Source: Streptomyces noursei ATCC 11455 (lineage in GTDB: Bacteria; Actinomycetota; Actinomycetes; Streptomycetales; Streptomycetaceae). From it: a stretch of 64,000 nucleotides of DNA. This document shows, one piece after another, positions 52,505 through 62,461 of the stretch; the first letter of the stretch is position 1; each line of letters starts with the position of its first letter. Made by a program: the position numbers and the translations under genes. Under the pieces are notes generated by a model. It ran no database searches. It was given only the letters and a program-made list of their open reading frames with translations, and was not told the origin of the DNA. The stretch covers positions 3,410,001 through 3,474,000 of the forward strand of contig NZ_CP011533.1 in the NCBI RefSeq assembly GCF_001704275.1, in the 5' to 3' direction.

Positions 52505-55500
52505 TCGCGTGCCTCCTCGCCGGTATGGCTTTGTCCCGGGGCCCCCGCTCCGTCGGTGTCGGTCTGTGGGATGGTCTGCTCCGCGGTGCTGTCCGCGATC
52601 TCGGCCGCGACATCGCGGCGGCCGTCCCGCGCACCCTGCTGGAATCCGCCGAGCCGACGGCGCAGTGCCTCGGCGTGGGCGGTCCCGGTCTTGCGGGGTG
52701 CGGCGGGCGCCTTCTTCTGCGCCACGTTCTTCGGGACGCGCTTGGGCAGCCCGGTGCTCGTCCGGCGCCGCGGCGCGGGCCCGGCGGGTGACTCCGCCGG
52801 GGGCACTTCCCCCTGGGGCGCCGGGTCCGGGTCCGCGCCCGGTTCCGGTGCCCCGTCGGTCTCCCCGGCCGGCGCCGGGCGACTGTGCTCGTCCGGCCCT
52901 ATGGCGTACGGGTCGGCGCTGGCGGGCGCCGCGGCGGGGTGCCGTCCCTTCCCGGGCGCCGGGACGGCCGGGGCGCCGTCGGCCGACGGCGTGGTCTCCC
53001 CGGGACGGGTGTGTTCGCCGGTGGTGCCGGCGGCGGCGCCCGCCGTGGCGTACGGGCCGGGCGACTGCGGGCCGTACGGGCTCGGTTCGGGCGCGGCGGC
53101 GGGGCGCTCGGCGTCCGCCGCTCCGGTGAACGGGGGCTCCTGCGCCGCGGGCGGCTCCGCCGGGCCCTGGGACTGGGCCGGTACCGCCGGCCGCCCGGCC
53201 GGTGCCGGTGCTTCCGCCGGCGGCTGGGCGCCGAGCCCCGCCGCGTCGATGGCGCGTTCGGCCGCGGCGACGAACGGGTCGTCGGCGAGCCCGCGCCGGC
53301 CGGCCGGCGGCTGCTGCGGGGCGGGCTCCGGCGCCTCCTGGGCGACCGGGGCGTCCGCGACCGGTGCGTCCGCGACCGTTGCCTCCGCGGCCGTTGCCTC
53401 CGCCGACGGGGCGGGCTCCGCCGGGGCGGGTTCCTCGACCGCCGGCGGTGCCGTCGGCTCGGGCCGGCTCATCCGCGTCTGGAGGGTGTTGGAGTTGGCC
53501 TCCGCGATCGAGCCCGGGAGGGTCGGCGCGGACGGCCCGCCGATGCCCGCCGCGGGGGCGGACGGCGCCGGCCCCGGGCGGTTGGGCAGGATCGAGCCGG
53601 GGAGCACGACGACGGCGGTGACACCGCCCTGCTTCCGGTCGCGCAACTGGACCCGCACGCCGTGCCGGGCGGCCAGCCGCACCACCACGTACAGGCCCAG
53701 GCCCAGCGCCTCGTCCACGCTCTCGGAGGTCGAGGCGGCCTCCGCGTCCGAGAGCCGCTCGTTGACCTCGGTCAGCCGGTCCGCGGTCATTCCGATGCCC
53801 TCGTCCTCGACCGAGAGCATCAGCTCGCCGCTCTCCAGCAGCCAGCCGGACAGCTCGACATGGGCTTCCGGCGGGGAGAACGCGGTGGCGTTCTCCAGGA
53901 GTTCGGCGACCAGGTGGCTGATGTCGTCGGCGGCGAACCCGGCGACCTGGGCGTGCGGCGGCAGCGAGGTGATGCGCACCCGCTCGTACCGCTCGATCTC
54001 GCTGACCGCGGCGCGCAGCATGTCCAGCAGCGGCACCGGCCCGGAGTGGCTGCTGCCGTGCTGTTCGGCGCCGGCCAGGACGAGCAGGTTCTCGCTGTTG
54101 CGGCGCATCCGCGCGGCGAAGTGGTCCAGCTTGAAGAGGGTGTCCAGCCGCTCCGGGTCGGACTCGCTCTCCTCCAGGGACTCGATGACCGCGAGCTGGC
54201 GCTCGACCAGTCCGAGGGTGCGCAGCGAGAGGTTGACGAACCGGCCGTGGACGCCGGTGCGCAGCACCGCCAGCCGCTCGTGGAGTTCGGCGACCTCCTC
54301 CTTGAGCGCCTCGGCCTGTTCCTGGAGGACCTCCCGCTCGGCGACCAGCCGCTGCCGGCCGCCGACCAACCGCTTGCGCTCGCCCTCCAGCTCGGCGCCG
54401 CGCCGGGCGGCCTCGGCGACCTGGGCGTGCAGCGCGTTGACGGAGCGGACGGCGGCGGCGTACTCGTCGTTGCGGCCCTTGTAGCCGATGGGCTCCTCGT
54501 GGCCGGGGTCGGCCGCCAGCCGCTTGGCGCCGATCCGCAGCGCGGCCAGCGGCTGGGTCATCGTGCGGGCGGCCCAGATGCCGGTGCCGACGGCCACCAG
54601 GAGGCAGAGCCCCTCCAGGCCGACGGCGATCTCCAGGTCCGTCACGTCGTCGTCGCGCAGTTGGCCCAGGCGCTGGATCTCGGCGGTGGCGATGGCCGAT
54701 TCGACGCCCCGCATCAGGCCGACCCGGGCGGTCAGGGCGGCCTGTACCCGGCGCCGGCTGAGGGCCAGGTCCGTGGCGTCCAGGAACGGCTGGTCGGTCA
54801 GCTTGGTCAGGTAGCGCTCGGCGGTGTCGACGTCGGTGCCGTTGACGGTGCGCTGGAAGCGGTCCCTGGCGTCCTGGCTCGCGGCCTGGTTGAAGTCGCC
54901 GAGGGCGCCCTGCTCGCGGATGTGGGCGACCTGTGCGGCGGCGGTCAGCCGGGGCTGGGCGCCGCCCGCCTTGAGCCCGGCGAGCAGCAGCGCGCGGGTG
55001 CCGGCGGCCTGGTCGGCGGCCCGGCCGAGGGCGGGCAGCGCCAGGGTGTCGGCGGCCCCGCCGTCGGCCCGGGCGGGCAGGCCGCGGGCGATGTCGTCAC
55101 TGATCGTGCCGAGTGCCGCGACGGCCGCGCTGTATTCGTCGTAGACCTGCTCGGCGGTGGCGGGCCCGGCCAGCGCCTTCTGGCGGGTCTCGGGGAGCTG
55201 CTTGAGGAGCTTGTCGGCGGCGGCGAACGCGGCGGTGTCCCCGGCCACGCCCTGGGCCTGGCCGCGCAGTTCGTCGATCTGCCGGTCCACCTGGGCGCGC
55301 TGGGAGTCGGTGGGGGCCTGGGTGACGTTGCGGCCGGTGCGGCCGGCGGCGACGTACGCGGTCATCGCGTCGCGCTCGTCGGCGAGGGTGTGCGCGAGGG
55401 TGACGGCGTGCGCGTTCAGCCCGGCCAGGTCGACGAGGTGCTGACTGCCACCGGCGTTGTCGGCGGCGGTCAGCACGGCGGGGGCGCCGGCTCCCAGGAC

Positions 55501-55698
55501 GGCCACGGCGACCACGGCCACGGCCCCCATGAGCCGGTTGCGGACCCGCGCGGGACGCCGTCCCGAGCCGGTCGCGTCGTCGCCCGTCGTGCCCGATCCC
55601 GCACCGGGTGCCGTGCCCGGTACCGAGACCGATCCGGCCGGTGACCCCGGCTTCCCTGCGCCGCCCCGAAGCCGCTTCTTCCGCACCGCTGCTCGCAT
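52501..55698 (-). CDS. cvnA: Conservon sensor kinase CvnA (nitrate/nitrite-sensing type)
   Basis: A 1,065-residue membrane histidine kinase-like protein. A first membrane segment (about residues 55-78, LMGAVAVVAVAVLGAGAPAVL) is followed by a 280-residue extracellular domain of the nitrate/nitrite-sensing (NIT) type. A second segment (LCLLVAVGTGIWAARTM) leads into a HAMP-like part, a coiled coil and a HATPase domain (LVAELLENATAF, VEDEGIGM, LGLGLYVV). The last 400 residues are Pro/Ala-rich and disordered. It probably controls the CvnB-C-D switch. Start ATG 55698 was preferred over upstream starts that lack a fold. Confidence 0.93.
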   Translation of the reverse strand: MRAAVRKKRLRGGAGKPGSPAGSVSVPGTAPGAGSGTTGDDATGSGRRPARVRNRLMGAVAVVAVAVLGAGAPAVLTAADNAGGSQHLVDLAGLNAHAVTLAHTLADERDAMTAYVAAGRTGRNVTQAPTDSQRAQVDRQIDELRGQAQGVAGDTAAFAAADKLLKQLPETRQKALAGPATAEQVYDEYSAAVAALGTISDDIARGLPARADGGAADTLALPALGRAADQAAGTRALLLAGLKAGGAQPRLTAAAQVAHIREQGALGDFNQAASQDARDRFQRTVNGTDVDTAERYLTKLTDQPFLDATDLALSRRRVQAALTARVGLMRGVESAIATAEIQRLGQLRDDDVTDLEIAVGLEGLCLLVAVGTGIWAARTMTQPLAALRIGAKRLAADPGHEEPIGYKGRNDEYAAAVRSVNALHAQVAEAARRGAELEGERKRLVGGRQRLVAEREVLQEQAEALKEEVAELHERLAVLRTGVHGRFVNLSLRTLGLVERQLAVIESLEESESDPERLDTLFKLDHFAARMRRNSENLLVLAGAEQHGSSHSGPVPLLDMLRAAVSEIERYERVRITSLPPHAQVAGFAADDISHLVAELLENATAFSPPEAHVELSGWLLESGELMLSVEDEGIGMTADRLTEVNERLSDAEAASTSESVDEALGLGLYVVVRLAARHGVRVQLRDRKQGGVTAVVVLPGSILPNRPGPAPSAPAAGIGGPSAPTLPGSIAEANSNTLQTRMSRPEPTAPPAVEEPAPAEPAPSAEATAAEATVADAPVADAPVAQEAPEPAPQQPPAGRRGLADDPFVAAAERAIDAAGLGAQPPAEAPAPAGRPAVPAQSQGPAEPPAAQEPPFTGAADAERPAAAPEPSPYGPQSPGPYATAGAAAGTTGEHTRPGETTPSADGAPAVPAPGKGRHPAAAPASADPYAIGPDEHSRPAPAGETDGAPEPGADPDPAPQGEVPPAESPAGPAPRRRTSTGLPKRVPKNVAQKKAPAAPRKTGTAHAEALRRRLGGFQQGARDGRRDVAAEIADSTAEQTIPQTDTDGAGAPGQSHTGEEARD

Positions 55699-56152
55699 TC
55701 CTAATCTCGCCTGCCCACGCCGTGTCGGCGTCGCGGATCCGGCTCGCTCACCGCTCGCGGGGCGGATCTGCGCGAAGACCGCGGCAGCGCACAATTCCGC
55801 GAAAGGGGAACAGCCCGGCTCTGCGCGTCGCGACGAACGTCCTGACCACCCCGGTTACTCCGGGAATCGACCATTCCACCGGCGCCGCGCAGTGGCTCGG
55901 CAACACATGCCCGGCCACCTGAACGAGTGAACAGCAATCGGAGTTTGGGCATCAACTTCCATGCGGCATCAGTTTCGGCCGCAACCTTGCGCAACCCCCC
56001 GACGGGTTTGGAGATGCGTGCCGGTCCTGGAAGGATGCCCGCCCGCAGCCGGCACCGGGCGCCTCGCGCACATGGGGGCCACTATCTCCCCACCTTCCGA
56101 TGCGACGGCCGGTCACCGGGCCTTTTCGGCCACCTCCGGCAGACTTTCCGGT
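55699..56152. other. Divergent region cvnA / PP2C-like gene
   Basis: A 454-bp gap, less GC-rich near 55850-55980. No gene is supported; several overlapping frames lack motifs. It must hold promoters for both directions, but no convincing hexamer pair was seen. Confidence 0.4.
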
Positions 56153-56998
56153 ATGCGCATCGCACTCGCCACCGACCCGGGCGATCCCCAACGCCCCAAC
56201 GAGGACTACGCGTCGGTCGCCCTGCCGGCCTCCGGCGACGGCGGCGCCCTGGTGCTGCTGGACGGGGTGACCCCTCCGGAGGGGGACTGCGGCTGTGTCC
56301 ATTCCGTGCCGTGGTTCACCGCGCGACTCGGGGGCGCAATGCTCGAACTGTCGGTTTCACGCCGCGATATGACGTTGACTGAGGCGCTCGCCGCGGCCGT
56401 GACCAGAACGGCCGCGGCACACCGCGACACCTGTGACCTTTCTCACCCTCGTACGCCGCAGGCGACGGTGGTCGCCGCGCGCTGGTCCCGGGAGACCGTG
56501 GAGCACCTGGTGTTGTCCGATTCCGTACTGCTCCTGGAGAAGGCGGACGGCTCGGTGCATCCCGTGCGGGACACCCGGCTCGACGGCCTCCCGCCCGCGG
56601 TCCGCGCGCGGCGCGCGGCGGTCCGGGCGCTGCCCCGCGGATCCGCCGAACGCGCCGCCGCGGCCCGGGAGTACGTCCGTGCGGTGGAGGCGCTGCGCAA
56701 CGCCGAGGGCGGTTTCTTCACCGCCGCCGCCGATCCGTCGGTGGCCGCCCGCGCGCTGACCGGCGCCACCCCGCGCGCCGGGCTCCGCTCGCTGACGGCG
56801 CTCAGCGACGGCGCGGGCCGCTGGGTGGAGGTCTTCCGCGCGGGCTCCTGGGCCCAGTGCGCGGCGCTGGTCGCCGAGGCCGGGCCGCAGGCGCTGATCG
56901 ACCGGGTGCGGGAACTGGAGGCGGCGGACCCGGAGGGCACCGCGCACCCACGGGGGAAGACCCGGGACGACGCGGCGGTGATCCACGTCGCGCCGTGA
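56153..56998 (+). CDS. PP2C-like phosphatase-fold protein
   Basis: A 281-residue protein with PP2C metal and fold motifs: NEDYAS (first Asp), LVLLDGVTPP in place of the usual DGMGG, TALSDGAGR and a final KTRDDAAVIHV. It likely dephosphorylates Ser/Thr proteins with Mn or Mg, though the loop changes leave activity uncertain. Start ATG 56153 lacks a strong ribosome site. It converges on the MarR gene. Confidence 0.78.
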   Translation: MRIALATDPGDPQRPNEDYASVALPASGDGGALVLLDGVTPPEGDCGCVHSVPWFTARLGGAMLELSVSRRDMTLTEALAAAVTRTAAAHRDTCDLSHPRTPQATVVAARWSRETVEHLVLSDSVLLLEKADGSVHPVRDTRLDGLPPAVRARRAAVRALPRGSAERAAAAREYVRAVEALRNAEGGFFTAAADPSVAARALTGATPRAGLRSLTALSDGAGRWVEVFRAGSWAQCAALVAEAGPQALIDRVRELEAADPEGTAHPRGKTRDDAAVIHVAP

Positions 56999-57018
56999 CA
57001 ACAGGGCCGGGGAATGCC

Positions 57019-57546
57019 CTAGCCTTCCTGCCCCTCGCGCTCACCCGCCGGTTCGCCCTCGTGCTCGCCCTCCTGCTCCGCGTTCAGTCGGTGCAGGAGA
57101 CGGGCGAGTTCGGCGACCTCGGCACGGTCCCAGGAGGCGAGGCGGCGGGCGTAGCGGGCGCGGCGGGCGGTGCGGACGCGGTTGAAGCGGTCCCGGCCCT
57201 CGTCGGTGATCCGCACCAGGACCGCGCGGCCGTCGGCCGGGTCGGGTGCGCGGGCGACCAGCCCGAGCCGTTCCAGGGCGTGCAGTTGGCGGCTTATGGT
57301 CGCCTTGCCGACGCCGAAGAAGGCGGCGAGGTCGGTGGCGCGCTGGGCGCCGGCGTCGGCGAGCCGCACCAGCAGGCCGTAGGCGGCCGGTTCGAGGTCG
57401 GGGTGGACCTCGCGGGAGAGCTCGCCGGAGGAGGCGCGGGCGCGGCGCAGAAACACCGCCAATTCCCGTTCCAGGGACAGGAATGCGGGGTCCACACCCA
57501 TCGGCTCGCCGTCCGCCGTGGTACCGCCGGCTCCGGTCTCGTGCAC
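57019..57546 (-). CDS. MarR-family regulator
   Basis: A 175-residue winged-helix regulator. The DNA-binding part is RATDLAAFFGVGKATISRQLHALERLGLVARAPDPADGRAVLVRIT, and the C-terminus is Glu-rich. GTG 57546 has AAAGGG 7 nt upstream; TTG 57585 is an alternative. It diverges from the GH25 gene, 298 bp away. Confidence 0.92.
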   Translation of the reverse strand: MHETGAGGTTADGEPMGVDPAFLSLERELAVFLRRARASSGELSREVHPDLEPAAYGLLVRLADAGAQRATDLAAFFGVGKATISRQLHALERLGLVARAPDPADGRAVLVRITDEGRDRFNRVRTARRARYARRLASWDRAEVAELARLLHRLNAEQEGEHEGEPAGEREGQEG

Positions 57547-57746
57547 GTCAGCACCCTTTCCCGCGTTGTCCCGCTCGTCCAACAAATCCCCCGTCGTGTT
57601 CGCCCCGCGTTTCCGTCCGGCTGAAATTTTCTGTCCCGGGTGGGTGGAACCGCAGTTGGGCCAGTATTTCGCAGGAGTAGACCAACGGCAGCCCGCGGCC
57701 CCCTTTTGCCACGGGGTTCTACGCGCGTATCGTCATTTCTGGCATG

Positions 57747-57763
57747 ACCACACCAAATGTGGT
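57747..57763. promoter_or_regulatory. Inverted repeat before the muramidase gene
   Basis: ACCACA (57747-57752) and TGTGGT (57758-57763) form a perfect dyad around CCAAA, 81 bp before the GH25 start. The position suits an operator or mRNA hairpin. Confidence 0.4.
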
Positions 57764-57844
57764 GCCGGTACCTCCCCCCTCAGAGGTCACTTCCTTCTCG
57801 GAGTCACCGCATCGAGATCCACCGAGATCTACGGAGGCACGTAA

Positions 57845-58702
57845 ATGCCCGTGCTCAGATCCGGCTCCCCCCACCGCTCCGTGCGCTCCCGCGCGACCGT
57901 GGCCGGGACCCTCCTCGCGACCGTCTCCCTCCTCGTCGGCCTGCCCGGCACGGCCGGTGCCGCCGCCACCGCGCGCGCACCCGAACCCCGCCACCCCGAA
58001 TTGGACTGGGCCGGCTCCCAGATCGCCAGGCACGAGGGCACCAAGGGCGGTGCCCTCCCGTCGCCCTCGCTGGCCGCGACCGTCGAGGGCGTGGACGTCA
58101 GCAGCCACAACGGCAACGTCGCCTGGTCGACGCTGTGGAACAGCGGCGTGAAGTTCGCCTACGTCAAGGCCACCGAGTCCACCAGCTACACCAATCCCTA
58201 CTTCGCGCAGCAGTACAACGGCTCCTACAACAGCGGCATGATCCGCGGCGCGTACCACTTCGCCACGCCCGACACCTCCAGCGGCGCCGCCCAGGCCAAC
58301 TACTTCGTCGACCACGGCGGCGGCTGGTCCAAGGACGGCAGGACACTGCCCGGCGCGCTGGACATGGAGTACAACCCCTACGGCGCCACCTGTTACGGGC
58401 TGAGCGCGGCCGGGCTGGTGAACTGGATGAAGGACTGGTTCGCCACCTACAAGGCGCGCACCGGCCGGGACGCGGTCGTCTACACCTCCACCGGCTGGTG
58501 GAAGCAGTGCACCGGCAACTCCGACGCCTTCGGCAGCATCAACCCGCTGTGGATCCCCCGCTACGGCTCCTCGGCCGGCGAACTCCCGGCCGGCTGGGGC
58601 TTCCACACCATCTGGCAGTACACCTCGACCGGCCCGACGGTCGGTGACCACAACAAGTTCAACGGGGCCTACGACCGGCTCCAGGCGCTGGCCGACGGCT
58701 GA
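57845..58702 (+). CDS. Secreted GH25 muramidase (lysozyme)
   Basis: A 285-residue exported enzyme that cuts the glycan strands of peptidoglycan. A Sec signal with basic start (RSVRSRATVAG) and hydrophobic core (LLATVSLLVGLPGTAG) ends near A-x-A around residue 40. The GH25 domain starts with GVDVSSHNG (D84) and includes ALDMEYN (D173, E175), the catalytic acids. The end has FHTIWQYTS. There is no separate binding domain. Start ATG 57845 follows GGAGG. Confidence 0.95.
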   Translation: MPVLRSGSPHRSVRSRATVAGTLLATVSLLVGLPGTAGAAATARAPEPRHPELDWAGSQIARHEGTKGGALPSPSLAATVEGVDVSSHNGNVAWSTLWNSGVKFAYVKATESTSYTNPYFAQQYNGSYNSGMIRGAYHFATPDTSSGAAQANYFVDHGGGWSKDGRTLPGALDMEYNPYGATCYGLSAAGLVNWMKDWFATYKARTGRDAVVYTSTGWWKQCTGNSDAFGSINPLWIPRYGSSAGELPAGWGFHTIWQYTSTGPTVGDHNKFNGAYDRLQALADG

Positions 58703-58710
58703 CGCGCGGC

Positions 58711-58748
58711 GGGCCGGCCCGTCCCCCTGGCGAGGGGCGGGCCGGCCC
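58711..58748. terminator. Bidirectional terminator, GH25 / lon
   Basis: GGGCCGGCCCG (58711-58721) and CGGGCCGGCCC (58738-58748) pair perfectly with an inner CCCC/GGGG. It lies between convergent genes. Confidence 0.85.
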
Positions 58749-58772
58749 GTGCCGGACGTCACCGACCGTGCG

Positions 58773-61262
58773 CTACGCCGCGACCGGGACCTCCGGCCGC
58801 CGGCCGTTCGCGGCCGGCGTCAGGGCCAGTTCCAGCACCTGCCGGACGTCCGCGACCGGGTGCACCTCTAGCGCTTCGAGGACCTCGGCCGGGACGTCGT
58901 CCAGGTCCGGTTCGTTGCGCTTGGGGATGATCACGGTGGTGATGCCGGCCCGGTGCGCCGCCAACAGCTTCTGCTTGACGCCGCCGATCGGCAGCACCCG
59001 CCCGGTGAGCGAGACCTCACCGGTCATCGCCACGTCCGGACGGACCTGCCGGCCCGACAGCAGCGAGGCCAGCGCGGTGGTCATCGTGATGCCCGCGCTG
59101 GGGCCGTCCTTGGGGACGGCGCCGGCCGGGACGTGCAGATGGACCCCGCGCTCCTTCAGGTCGCCCACCGGGAGCTCCAGTTCGGCGCCGTGCGAGCGCA
59201 GGAAGGACAGCGCGATGTGCGCCGACTCCTTCATCACGTCGCCCAGCTGACCGGTCAGCGTCAGGCCGGAGGCACCGGTCTCCGGATCGGCCAGCGACGC
59301 CTCGACGTAGAGCACGTCGCCGCCGGCGCCGGTGACCGCCAGACCGGTGACCACACCGGGCACCGCGGTCCGCCGCTCGGCCGGGTCCTGGGCCGACTCC
59401 GGGGTGTGGTGCGGGCGCCCGAGCAGCGGGCGCAGCTCGTCCACCCCGACGGCGAACGGCAGCTCCTGCTCACCCAGTTCGTGCCGGGCGGCCACCTTGC
59501 GCAGCAACCGGGCGAGCGAGCGCTCCAGGTTCCGCACGCCCGCCTCGCGGGTGTACTCGCCGGCCAGCCTGCGCAGCGCGGCGTCGGCCACGCTCACCTC
59601 GCCGGGCTCCAGTCCGGCCCGCTCCAACTGGCGCGGCACCAGGTGGTCCCGGGCGATGACGACCTTCTCGTCCTCGGTGTAGCCGTCCAGCCGGACCAGT
59701 TCCATCCGGTCCAGCAGCGGCTCGGGGATCGCCTCCAGGACGTTGGCGGTGGCCAGGAACACCACGTCGGAGAGGTCCAGTTCGACCTCCAGGTAGTGGT
59801 CCCGGAAGGTGTGGTTCTGCGCGGGGTCCAGCACTTCCAGGAGGGCGGCGGCCGGGTCGCCCCGGTAGTCGGAGCCCACCTTGTCGATCTCGTCGAGGAG
59901 GACGACCGGGTTCATCGAGCCGGCCTCCTTGACGGCCCGCACGATCCGGCCGGGGAGCGCCCCGACGTACGTCCGCCGGTGGCCGCGGATCTCCGCCTCG
60001 TCCCGGACGCCGCCGAGGGCGACCCGGACGAACTTCCGCCCCATGGCCCGCGCCACGGATTCCCCGAGCGAGGTCTTTCCGACGCCCGGCGGCCCGACCA
60101 GCGCCAGCACCGCGCCGCCCGCCCGTCGCCCGCCGCCGCCCTCGCCGGAACCGCCGCGCGACGCCCCCTTCGACGGCCCGCCGACGAGCCCGAGCCCCCG
60201 CTCGGCGCGCCGCTTGCGCACGGCCAGGTACTCGGTGATCCGCTCCTTGACGTCCTCCAGGCCCGCGTGGTCGGCGTCCAGGACCTCCCGGGCGCCCGCG
60301 ATGTCGTAGGCGTCCTCGGTCCGCTCGCTCCAGGGGAGTTCCAGGACGGTGTCGAGCCAGGTCCTGATCCAGCTGCCCTCCGGGCTCTGGTCGCTGGCCC
60401 GCTCCAGCTTGTCGACCTCCTTCAGGGCCGCCTCGCGGACCTTCTCCGGCAGGTCGGCGGCCTCCACGCGGGCGCGGTAGTCGTCGGACTCCTCGCCCGG
60501 GTCCTTGGAGTTCTCGCCGTTCAGCTCGCGCAGTTCCTTGCGGACCGCGTCCAGCTGCCGGCGCAGCAGGAACTCCCGCTGCTGCGCCTCTACGCCCTCC
60601 TGGACGTCCTTGGCGATGGACTCGGCGATGTCCTGCTCGGCCAGGTGGGAGCGGAGCGCCTCGGCGGCGTACTTCAGCCGGGCGACCGGGTCGGTGGTCT
60701 CCAGCAGCTGGAGCTTCTGCTCGCCCGTCAGGAACGGCAGGTAGCCGGCGTTGTCGGCGAGCGTGGGGACGTCGTCGATGCCGGCAACCCGGTCCACGAC
60801 CTGCCAGGCGCCGCGCTTGCGCAGCCAGCTGGTGGCCAGTGCCTTGTATTCCGTGACGAGTTCGGCGATCGCTCCGGGGAGGGGGTCCGGGACCTTCTCC
60901 TCGACGGTGGTCCCCTCCACCCAGAGCGCGGCGCCCGGCCCGGTGGTGCCGGAGCCGATCCGCACCCGGCCCAGCCCCCGGATCAGGGCCCCGGGATCGC
61001 CGTCGGACAGCCGTCCGACCTGCTCGATCCGCCCGAGCGTGCCGATCGCCGCGTACGTCCCGTCGATCCGCGGCACCAGCAGCACACGGGGCTTGCTGCC
61101 CGATGACGCGGCGGCCTGGGCGGCCTCCACGGCGGCGCGCACCTCGGCGTCGGACAGGTCCAGGGGCACCACCATGCCGGGCAGGACGACCTCGTCGTCG
61201 AGGGGCAGCACGGGCAGGGTGAGCGGTGTGGACTCCGTCGACCGAGCGGACTCAGCAGTCAT
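58773..61262 (-). CDS. lon: ATP-dependent Lon protease
   Basis: An 829-residue cytoplasmic AAA+ serine protease for misfolded and regulatory proteins. The N-terminal LAN domain ([19 protein letters not shown]) is followed by the helical linker, then Walker A GPPGVGKT with K396 and Walker [11 protein letters not shown]. The proteolytic Ser is S722 in KDGPSAGIT with a later Lys in [11 protein letters not shown] Gly-rich insert ([18 protein letters not shown]) before Walker A is a local oddity. Start ATG 61262 follows AAGGGGAG. A HAIR-like site lies 22 bp upstream, pointing to HspR heat-shock control. Confidence 0.97.
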   Translation of the reverse strand: MTAESARSTESTPLTLPVLPLDDEVVLPGMVVPLDLSDAEVRAAVEAAQAAASSGSKPRVLLVPRIDGTYAAIGTLGRIEQVGRLSDGDPGALIRGLGRVRIGSGTTGPGAALWVEGTTVEEKVPDPLPGAIAELVTEYKALATSWLRKRGAWQVVDRVAGIDDVPTLADNAGYLPFLTGEQKLQLLETTDPVARLKYAAEALRSHLAEQDIAESIAKDVQEGVEAQQREFLLRRQLDAVRKELRELNGENSKDPGEESDDYRARVEAADLPEKVREAALKEVDKLERASDQSPEGSWIRTWLDTVLELPWSERTEDAYDIAGAREVLDADHAGLEDVKERITEYLAVRKRRAERGLGLVGGPSKGASRGGSGEGGGGRRAGGAVLALVGPPGVGKTSLGESVARAMGRKFVRVALGGVRDEAEIRGHRRTYVGALPGRIVRAVKEAGSMNPVVLLDEIDKVGSDYRGDPAAALLEVLDPAQNHTFRDHYLEVELDLSDVVFLATANVLEAIPEPLLDRMELVRLDGYTEDEKVVIARDHLVPRQLERAGLEPGEVSVADAALRRLAGEYTREAGVRNLERSLARLLRKVAARHELGEQELPFAVGVDELRPLLGRPHHTPESAQDPAERRTAVPGVVTGLAVTGAGGDVLYVEASLADPETGASGLTLTGQLGDVMKESAHIALSFLRSHGAELELPVGDLKERGVHLHVPAGAVPKDGPSAGITMTTALASLLSGRQVRPDVAMTGEVSLTGRVLPIGGVKQKLLAAHRAGITTVIIPKRNEPDLDDVPAEVLEALEVHPVADVRQVLELALTPAANGRRPEVPVAA

Positions 61263-61283
61263 GATCTCCCCTTCGGCAAGCAA

Positions 61284-61304
61284 GTTGAGCTTTACCCACT
61301 CAAT
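61284..61304. promoter_or_regulatory. HAIR-like HspR operator of lon
   Basis: GTTGAGC-N7-ACTCAAT (61284-61290, 61298-61304) is close to the HAIR consensus CTTGAGT-N7-ACTCAAG bound by HspR. lon belongs to the HspR regulon in Streptomyces. Confidence 0.75.
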
Positions 61305-61416
61305 GCTGGAAGCCCTGCCGTTGTTCCCCCGCACGTGTTCGCTGTGAGCGATCAGGCGGCGGCAACTCCGTTACGGGCCAGGGGCGGTGGGCCAGGCCGA
61401 GGGCGAGCGGGCGCCG

Positions 61417-62325
61417 CTACCAGTGGGCGGGGCGGCGCAGCCCGCGCGGCAGCCTGGTGGTCGCGTCGCCCCGGGCGGCGTTCACCTGGGCCTGCGTCAG
61501 GAAGATGCTGCCGGTGAGGTCGGCGCCGCGCAGATCGGCGTCCCGGAGGTCGGCGCCGATCATGTCCGCGGAGCGCAGGTCGGCGCCCCGCAGGTCGGCG
61601 GCGATGAGATAGGCGCCGCGCAGGTTGGCGCCCTTGAGGTCCGCGCCCTTGAGCCTCGCCCCCATCAGGTCCGCGCCGCGCCGGTCCTTCTTCCGGCCCG
61701 GGACCTTCGCCCGGACCAGCTCGCTGACCCGCAGCAGCAGGGTGTTGGCCTCGGCCCGGTGGGCGGGCACGTCCAGCCCGGCCAGCTCCTCCGCGGTGCC
61801 CAGGGTCAGCCGCTCGGTCTTCTCCAGGGCCGCCCGCAGCTCGTCCCGCAGCGCGGCAGGCAGCGCGGCGCTGGCCGCTCCGGTGGAGCCGGTGCTCGCA
61901 CCGGACGGGGGCAGTGCCACCGCCTGGGTCAGGTACCAGAGCAGTTCGTGCAGCTGGCGCATCACGGCGAACGCGTCGAACATCGGCCGGGCGGTCTCCG
62001 GCGCGGTCCGCCAGTCCTGCCCCTGGAAGGTGACCTGGGAGATCTTCTGGCCGGCGCCGAAGCACTCGAAGACCGTGCAGCCGGAGAAGCCGCGCTGCCG
62101 CAGATCCTGGTGGACGCCGCAGCGGAAGTCGGCCTGGAGGTTCGGACAGGGCCGCCCGGCCTCCTTGTCGAGGGCGAAGTCCGCCGAGCGCGCGAACGGC
62201 AGCGCCACACAGCACAGGCCGAAGCAGTTCCCGCAGTCGGAGAGCAGCGGCAACCGGGCGGCGTCCGGGGCGTGCGCCGGGTCGGACGTGCGGTCCTGGG
62301 CGGGGCGGCGGGACTCGTGCGACAC
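61417..62325 (-). CDS. Pentapeptide-repeat protein with Cys-rich N-terminus
   Basis: A 302-residue protein. The N-terminal half has clustered cysteines (CGNCFGLCC, CPN, CGVHQDL, CTVFECF), possibly metal-binding. The C-terminal half has about 13 pentapeptide units A(D/N)LxG from residue about 215 (GADLMGARLKGADLKGANL), forming a right-handed beta helix. Such proteins may mimic DNA or scaffold proteins; the role here is unknown. Start GTG 62325. Confidence 0.9.
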   Translation of the reverse strand: MSHESRRPAQDRTSDPAHAPDAARLPLLSDCGNCFGLCCVALPFARSADFALDKEAGRPCPNLQADFRCGVHQDLRQRGFSGCTVFECFGAGQKISQVTFQGQDWRTAPETARPMFDAFAVMRQLHELLWYLTQAVALPPSGASTGSTGAASAALPAALRDELRAALEKTERLTLGTAEELAGLDVPAHRAEANTLLLRVSELVRAKVPGRKKDRRGADLMGARLKGADLKGANLRGAYLIAADLRGADLRSADMIGADLRDADLRGADLTGSIFLTQAQVNAARGDATTRLPRGLRRPAHW

Positions 62326-62461
62326 GGTTCTTCTCTGCTCCTACGGCCGGCGGGCGCCCTCCCTCCGAGCGCCCGCGAGGAGTCCCATTGTCCGTGACCC
62401 GCGGCGGGCGTCCGTGACCCGCGGCGGGCCGGGCGGCCCGAGCGCCGGGCGGCGCCGGGGA

